Under the pieces are notes generated by a model, which was given only the letters and a program-made list of their open reading frames with translations, was not told where the DNA came from and made no database searches. Below, one piece after another: positions 31,896-34,821 of a DNA stretch of 34,821 nucleotides (positions within the stretch are counted from its first letter, which is position 1; each line of letters opens with the position of its first letter). The position numbers and the translations under genes are program-made. The DNA is from an uncultured Oscillospiraceae bacterium (GTDB taxonomy: Bacteria > Bacillota > Clostridia > Oscillospirales > Oscillospiraceae), in NCBI GenBank assembly GCA_944387035.1, contig CALXDJ010000021.1, positions 1-34,821 of the forward strand. Reading direction: 5' to 3'.

Positions 31896-33311
31896 ATGAA
31901 TATGTATAACGATGAACAGAACTTATATCATTACACATACCGCAAAGACGGCAGTGAGTCCGCTCCCAGAACGGAGAACCATGCCGCACCGCAGGAACCC
32001 ATCCATCCGCAGTCTGCCGGCCCCCAGGGACCGGTGCAGGAGATGAAGCCAGTGAAAAAGAATCGCATGGGGCTCAAGATCATCGCGCTGGCCCTTTGCT
32101 GTGCCCTGTTGGGCGGCGCCGTGGGCGGCGGCGTGGTGTATGGAATCAGCGGCTCCGGCAGCAATTCCAGCATCAACGTCAGCAACCGGGCGGCCACCCA
32201 GGTGGCCATTAAAACCGTGGACGGCAAGACGGAGATGACCGACGCGGAGGTTTACGCCGCCAATGTCAACAGCGTGGTGTCCATCAATGTGACCGGCACC
32301 AGCGGCACCAACTTCTTCGGCCAGGAGGTCCAGACGGCCTCTTCCGGCTCCGGATTTGTACTGACCGCTGACGGCTACATCGTGACCAACTACCACGTGG
32401 TCAAGGACGCCAACACCGTCAAGGTCACCATGTACAACGGCGACACCTACGACGCCCAGTACGTCGGCGGCGATGAGGATTACGATATCGCCGTCATCAA
32501 GGTGGACGCCACCGACCTCCAGCCCGTCACCCTGGGCGACAGTGATACCCTGAACGTGGGCGACCACGTGCTGGCCATCGGCAACCCCCTGGGCGAGCTG
32601 ACCTTCTCCATGAGTGAGGGCATCGCTTCCTCGGTCAACCGGGCCATCAATGTGGACGGCACCCCCTTCAATATGATTCAGGTGACCGCGTCCATCAACC
32701 CCGGCAACTCCGGCGGCCCGCTGCTCAACAGCTACGGTGAGGTCATCGGCATCGTGTCGGCCAAGTATTCCAGCTATGCCAGCGAGTCCGTGGAAGGATT
32801 GGGCTTCGCGATCCCCATCAACGATGTGGTGGCCATGATTGAGGACATCATGACCAACGGCTATGTCACCAACAAGCCCTACCTGGCCATTACCGGCGGC
32901 ACCATGACCAGCCAGATGGCGGCCCAGTACCGCTACGACGTGGACAGCGGCGTGTTTGTCTACTCCGTGGAGGAAGGCGGCGCTGCCGACAAGGCCGGAC
33001 TGAAGATGGGCGACGTCATCATCAAGGTGGATGACACCGACATTACCAGCATGGAAGACCTCACTGCCGTGAAGAAGCAGTATTCCGCCGGCGACACCGC
33101 AACCTTCACCATTTACCGGGAAGGCCAGGAGACGACGGTGGAGGTCACCTGGGACTCCGTACCCGCGGACCAGCAGACCAACCAGCAGGAGGCAAGCTCC
33201 AGCAGTGATCAGAACAGCCAGTATGACGGCAGCTACAACCCCTTTGAAGATTTCTTCCGTTACTTTTACGGAGGCGGATACAGCGGCTCCAGCGCCCACG
33301 AGGCGGCCTGA
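31896..33311 (+). CDS. htrA: HtrA-like membrane-anchored trypsin-type serine protease with PDZ domain
   Basis: This is an envelope quality-control protease that degrades misfolded exported proteins. The 471 residues comprise a Gln/Pro/His-rich cytoplasmic tail (1-57), one transmembrane helix (about 58-84), a trypsin-like domain with His167 (TNYHVV), Asp197 (DYDIAVIK) and Ser272 (NPGNSGGPLLN), one PDZ domain (about 345-440), and a Ser/Gln/Tyr-rich tail. All catalytic residues are present. Starts at 31896 and 31902 both fit the AGGAGGAG site; the in-frame ATG at 31815 has no such site and is less likely. The promoter looks stress-regulated. A strong terminator follows. Confidence 0.95.
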   Translation: MNMYNDEQNLYHYTYRKDGSESAPRTENHAAPQEPIHPQSAGPQGPVQEMKPVKKNRMGLKIIALALCCALLGGAVGGGVVYGISGSGSNSSINVSNRAATQVAIKTVDGKTEMTDAEVYAANVNSVVSINVTGTSGTNFFGQEVQTASSGSGFVLTADGYIVTNYHVVKDANTVKVTMYNGDTYDAQYVGGDEDYDIAVIKVDATDLQPVTLGDSDTLNVGDHVLAIGNPLGELTFSMSEGIASSVNRAINVDGTPFNMIQVTASINPGNSGGPLLNSYGEVIGIVSAKYSSYASESVEGLGFAIPINDVVAMIEDIMTNGYVTNKPYLAITGGTMTSQMAAQYRYDVDSGVFVYSVEEGGAADKAGLKMGDVIIKVDDTDITSMEDLTAVKKQYSAGDTATFTIYREGQETTVEVTWDSVPADQQTNQQEASSSSDQNSQYDGSYNPFEDFFRYFYGGGYSGSSAHEAA

Positions 33312-33395
33312 CCCCCTTGCTCCGTGTCTGACGACGGCTTCGCGGCAACAGCTGCGGCAAGGCAAAAAGCCGTCCTTGCGACGGACACAATTCAT

Positions 33396-33436
33396 AAAAA
33401 AAGCGCACCGTGGAATTTCCACGGTGCGTTTTTTTT
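33396..33436. terminator. Bidirectional terminator between htrA and the small membrane peptide gene
   Basis: 12-bp arms CGCACCGTGGAA / TTCCACGGTGCG (33404-33415, 33417-33428), T8 at 33429-33436 for htrA and A7 at 33396-33402 for the minus-strand gene. Confidence 0.92.
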
Positions 33437-33441
33437 AAGAC

Positions 33442-33543
33442 TTACTGCTGTGCCTCGTCATCGTTTTTCTTGTTGCGGTTTGCAACAGCGGCAATCACCA
33501 TAATAACGATGAACGCAACGATCAGAATACCACCAGTGCTCAT
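33442..33543 (-). CDS. 33-residue single-pass membrane peptide
   Basis: This small gene has all the marks of a real one. It has an ATG at 33543 with GGAAGG 7 bases upstream, its own promoter (TTGCTT-17-TATACT) and a shared terminator 6 bases after the stop. The peptide begins MSTGGILIVAFIVIMVI, with a hydrophobic helix at about residues 5-21, then a charged tail NRNKKNDDEAQQ that should face the cytoplasm. I do not recognise a family. Small membrane peptides of this shape often tune a larger membrane protein; htrA is the neighbour but is convergent and separately transcribed, so a link is only a guess. Confidence 0.75.
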   Translation of the reverse strand: MSTGGILIVAFIVIMVIAAVANRNKKNDDEAQQ

Positions 33544-33616
33544 AACGGGACCTTCCTTTCTGCATTAACGAGTTCTTGATGTGCTGTATAAATTTCTTAA
33601 CGGAACCTTTACACAC

Positions 33617-33645
33617 AGTATAGCGAAGAAGTAACCAAAAAGCAA
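33617..33645 (-). promoter_or_regulatory. Promoter of the 33-residue peptide gene
   Basis: Minus strand TTGCTT (33645-33640), a 17-base spacer and TATACT (33622-33617), giving a leader of about 65 bases. Confidence 0.75.
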
Positions 33646-33910
33646 GGGGTATTTCCATAAAAATTTGACGAATTGCAAAAAAGTACCAGATTGCAAAGGA
33701 GAATTTTTGGCAATGGAACACTAAATTTGACCGTTAAAGCATGAAAAGACTTCTTTTTGCAGGAAAAACAAATTTTGGAAGGAAAAATGGAAAAAATCGT
33801 TTTCTTCTTAACAATCGAAAAACGGCCCCTGTAGACACCGAAGATCCGCCATTTTTCCATGATACGAAGAGATTTGGTACGAGGCGCACATAAAAGTTGA
33901 GCTGAAGAAG
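33646..33910. other. AT-rich intergenic stretch, no gene seen
   Basis: This stretch is much more AT-rich than the rest of the window. A minus-strand frame of 83 codons (33609-33860) has no ribosome binding site and overlaps the promoter of the peptide gene, so I do not call it. No convincing RNA gene or terminator is visible. Confidence 0.5.
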
Positions 33911-33973
33911 CGGGATTATATGGGGTTTATACCGGGATTATATGTTGAGAAAGGCGGTGCATTATGGTATAAT
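33911..33973 (+). promoter_or_regulatory. Orphan promoter preceded by three 11-bp-phased repeats
   Basis: TTGAGA (33945-33950), a 17-base spacer and TATAAT (33968-33973) form a good promoter. CGGGATTATATG occurs at 33911-33922 and again at 33933-33944, exactly 22 bases apart and touching the -35, with a related TTTATAC half-way between, so the phasing is 11 bases. This looks like an operator for a response-regulator-type protein. Confidence 0.6.
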
Positions 33974-33983
33974 CAAAAAATCA

Positions 33984-34073
33984 ATGACCATTCGACATTC
34001 CGGGGCAACGGCGGGACCGGTCGGGCTGCGGCTGGACGGACCAGAGCGGGCGCCGCGGAAGATCGCAGAATAA
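33984..34073 (+). CDS. Possible 29-codon near-leaderless ORF
   Basis: The ATG at 33984 lies only about 4 bases after the predicted transcript start (about 33980) of the orphan promoter, with no ribosome binding site. The frame is GC-rich and encodes a basic peptide starting MTIRHSGATAGPVG. Its stop codon overlaps the AAGGAG at 34072-34077. It may simply be the 5' untranslated part of a lost gene. Confidence 0.15.
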   Translation: MTIRHSGATAGPVGLRLDGPERAPRKIAE

Positions 34074-34089
34074 GGAGACGTGAACTTCT

Positions 34090-34245
34090 ATGAAGCTGGG
34101 TATCGTAAGACAGCGGCCTGATTTCATAAGTCTCCAAACATCCTCGCTGTTCCATAAAAGCTTACGGGCGCAGGCGATTACGAAAATCGGAGCTTATGAA
34201 ACTCCATATAGGCTTTTGAATCTCCCCGCCAAAATGGTACAGTAA
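34090..34245 (+). pseudogene. Possible truncated gene start or 51-codon ORF
   Basis: An ATG at 34090 follows AAGGAG (34072-34077) by 12 bases, a longer gap than normal. The frame starts MKLGIVRQRPDF and runs 51 codons to 34245. After about 12 codons the composition changes and the frame crosses an inverted repeat, as if a gene start had been cut and joined to foreign DNA. No family is recognisable. Confidence 0.2.
34122..34201. repeat. Inverted repeat with nested hairpins
   Basis: TTTCATAAGTCTCC (34122-34135) is matched by GGAGCTTATGAAA (34189-34201) with one extra base. Inside lie AAGCT/AGCTT and CGATT/AATCG pairs. It could be the end of a small mobile element or a folded RNA. Confidence 0.45.
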
Positions 34246-34255
34246 TGGTACAGTA
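34234..34255. repeat. Tandem duplication of an 11-mer
   Basis: ATGGTACAGTA occurs twice head to tail (34234-34244 and 34245-34255). Short direct repeats like this are typical of integrase arm sites, but no integrase is present in the window. Confidence 0.6.
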
Positions 34256-34325
34256 AAAGAGCAATACACAACGGGAAAAAGAGCGTCATGCAGCAGAGCA
34301 CGGACCACAAATAGACAGCTAGATG

Positions 34326-34363
34326 ATCGGCCCGCCGGTTCCATTTGGAACCGGCGGGCCGAT
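34326..34363. repeat. 18-bp perfect GC-rich hairpin
   Basis: Arms ATCGGCCCGCCGGTTCCA / TGGAACCGGCGGGCCGAT (34326-34343, 34346-34363) with a 2-base loop. No T-run follows on either strand, so it is not a standard terminator. It lies just after the AlbA_2 remnant and may still stop its transcription. Confidence 0.7.
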
Positions 34364-34379
34364 TGCAATCTCTCCATTG

Positions 34380-34502
34380 TCACGCTTCTGCCGAATCAAG
34401 ATAGATGGCGCCGCCCTCGCAGTTGTTGAAGGCGATGGCGGCAGTCTTGATGTTTTCCACATCCTCTCGCTTCAGCTCAGCCGTTTTGTTATCCGTGAAC
34501 AT
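34380..34502 (-). pseudogene. Truncated AlbA_2-type ATP-binding / putative regulator N-terminus
   Basis: This 40-codon frame has a proper start (ATG 34502 with GGGGG 6-7 bases upstream). It encodes TAELKREDVENIKTAAIAFN followed by NCEGGAIYLDSAEA, the opening of the AlbA_2/Schlafen-like domain (usual form: E-x-K-x-n-I-x-k-x-i-x-A-F-x-N-x-x-G-G-x-i-x-i-G). Complete proteins of this family run several hundred residues and often have a helix-turn-helix; here the frame stops right after the GG-x-I strand. It is therefore a remnant, or a very short derivative. Such genes are common in mobile and accessory regions. Confidence 0.6.
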
Positions 34503-34520
34503 GGCACACCCCCTACAACC

Positions 34521-34548
34521 AATCTAATAATCTGATGATTATTAGATT
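34521..34548. promoter_or_regulatory. Perfect palindrome upstream of the AlbA_2 remnant
   Basis: AATCTAATAATC / GATTATTAGATT (34521-34532, 34537-34548), loop TGAT. It lies 18 bases upstream of the remnant's start codon and could be an autoregulatory operator or a 5' hairpin. Confidence 0.6.
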
Positions 34549-34821
34549 CAGGAATCAAATAGGCTGAATGTTACAGCCGTTCACGGCTGGTCATCTACCT
34601 ATGAACGACTTATAAAACCTACCAAATTTTTCCTACCTGACACAAGAAGGCCTTTTCCTTGTCGGGAGGGTCGTACTTTGTCCGATCAAATCCGCGCTTT
34701 AGTGCGGGAATCTCAACTTCGAGTCCGAGCCGCCGTCAGGCAACCAGCATTTTTATGATTGAATGGAAAGGGGCGCTATTGGGTCCCTTTTCCGAAATTA
34801 GATGGGCTTCTCTTGTTATAC
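34549..34821. other. End of window: no complete gene seen
   Basis: The stretch holds a small inverted repeat CAGCCGT/ACGGCTG (34574-34580, 34583-34589). It also has a minus-strand open frame without start codon (34735 down to 34619, 38 codons, containing LEVEIPALKRGFDRTKYD) that looks protein-like but matches nothing I know. It may be a gene fragment. No tRNA or terminator is evident. Confidence 0.35.

Noticed and set aside
33609-33860. 83-codon minus-strand ORF
   Set aside because: No ribosome binding site, Phe/Lys/Ser-rich translation of AT-rich DNA, and it overlaps the promoter of the small membrane peptide.
34323-34535. 70-codon plus-strand ORF
   Set aside because: It starts inside the 18-bp hairpin and is antisense to the AlbA_2 remnant, which has the better start site and a recognisable domain.
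34700-34740. tRNA T-arm-like TTCGAGTCC
   Set aside because: The flanking five bases on each side do not pair and no acceptor or anticodon arm is present.

Overview
The window is about 34.8 kb of GC-rich bacterial chromosome, almost fully coding, with clear genes on both strands. Strong AGGAGG-type ribosome binding sites, vegetative promoters of the TTGACA-17-TATAAT type, short hairpin-plus-T terminators (many shared by convergent genes) and the gene families present (TM1266-type hydrogenase regulator, DUF4349 lipoprotein, short type-2 ArgC, clostridial-type ThyA) suggest a Gram-positive anaerobe of class Clostridia. The closest match is probably the high-GC Oscillospiraceae (Flavonifractor/Pseudoflavonifractor-like). 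That assignment is inference; no rRNA gene is present.

Region by region. (1) 1-6117: an arginine biosynthesis operon, argH (3' end only)-argC-argJ-argB-argD-argF, closed by a strong terminator. A modular repeat element (two GC hairpins, a 13-unit hexanucleotide array and a third hairpin) sits between argD and argF. (2) 6235-7799: malQ under a near-consensus promoter. (3) 7807-10709: a promoter, a ~170-nt structured leader ending in an intrinsic terminator, a TM1266-type regulator and a complete NitT/TauT-like ABC importer (lipoprotein, permease, ATPase). (4) 10777-17075: glycerate kinase, a DegV lipid-binding protein, RidA, an acyl-ACP thioesterase, a cysteine-rich alpha-hydroxy-acid oxidase, a DUF4349 lipoprotein behind an ECF-sigma-like promoter, and a metallo-beta-lactamase-fold hydrolase. 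(5) 17190-22544: cysteine desulfurase-MATE-RlmA on the minus strand, divergent from mtaB-yfbR on the plus strand. (6) 22587-26768: a membrane protein, recG, and thyA-folA on the minus strand. (7) 26905-31614: an AraC regulator convergent with a three-gene redox operon (FAD oxidoreductase, D-2-hydroxyacid dehydrogenase, iron alcohol dehydrogenase). (8) 31722-33543: an HtrA protease with an 11-bp-phased operator-like region, then a 33-residue membrane peptide.

From about 33.65 kb the sequence becomes AT-richer and gene-poor. It holds an orphan promoter preceded by three 11-bp-phased repeats, short reading frames without clear function, inverted and tandem repeats, and a 40-residue remnant of an AlbA_2-type ATP-binding regulator beside a perfect palindrome. 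This looks like a decayed accessory or mobile-element region.

The best candidate for an undescribed system is the leader RNA at 7842-8014. It starts at a consensus promoter, contains several hairpins and a possible pseudoknot, and ends in a 14-bp terminator placed just before the ribosome binding site of the TM1266/ABC-importer operon. I see none of the conserved boxes I know for TPP, cobalamin, SAM, FMN, ZTP, fluoride or guanidine riboswitches. The argD-argF repeat element and the two 11-bp-phased promoter regions come next.
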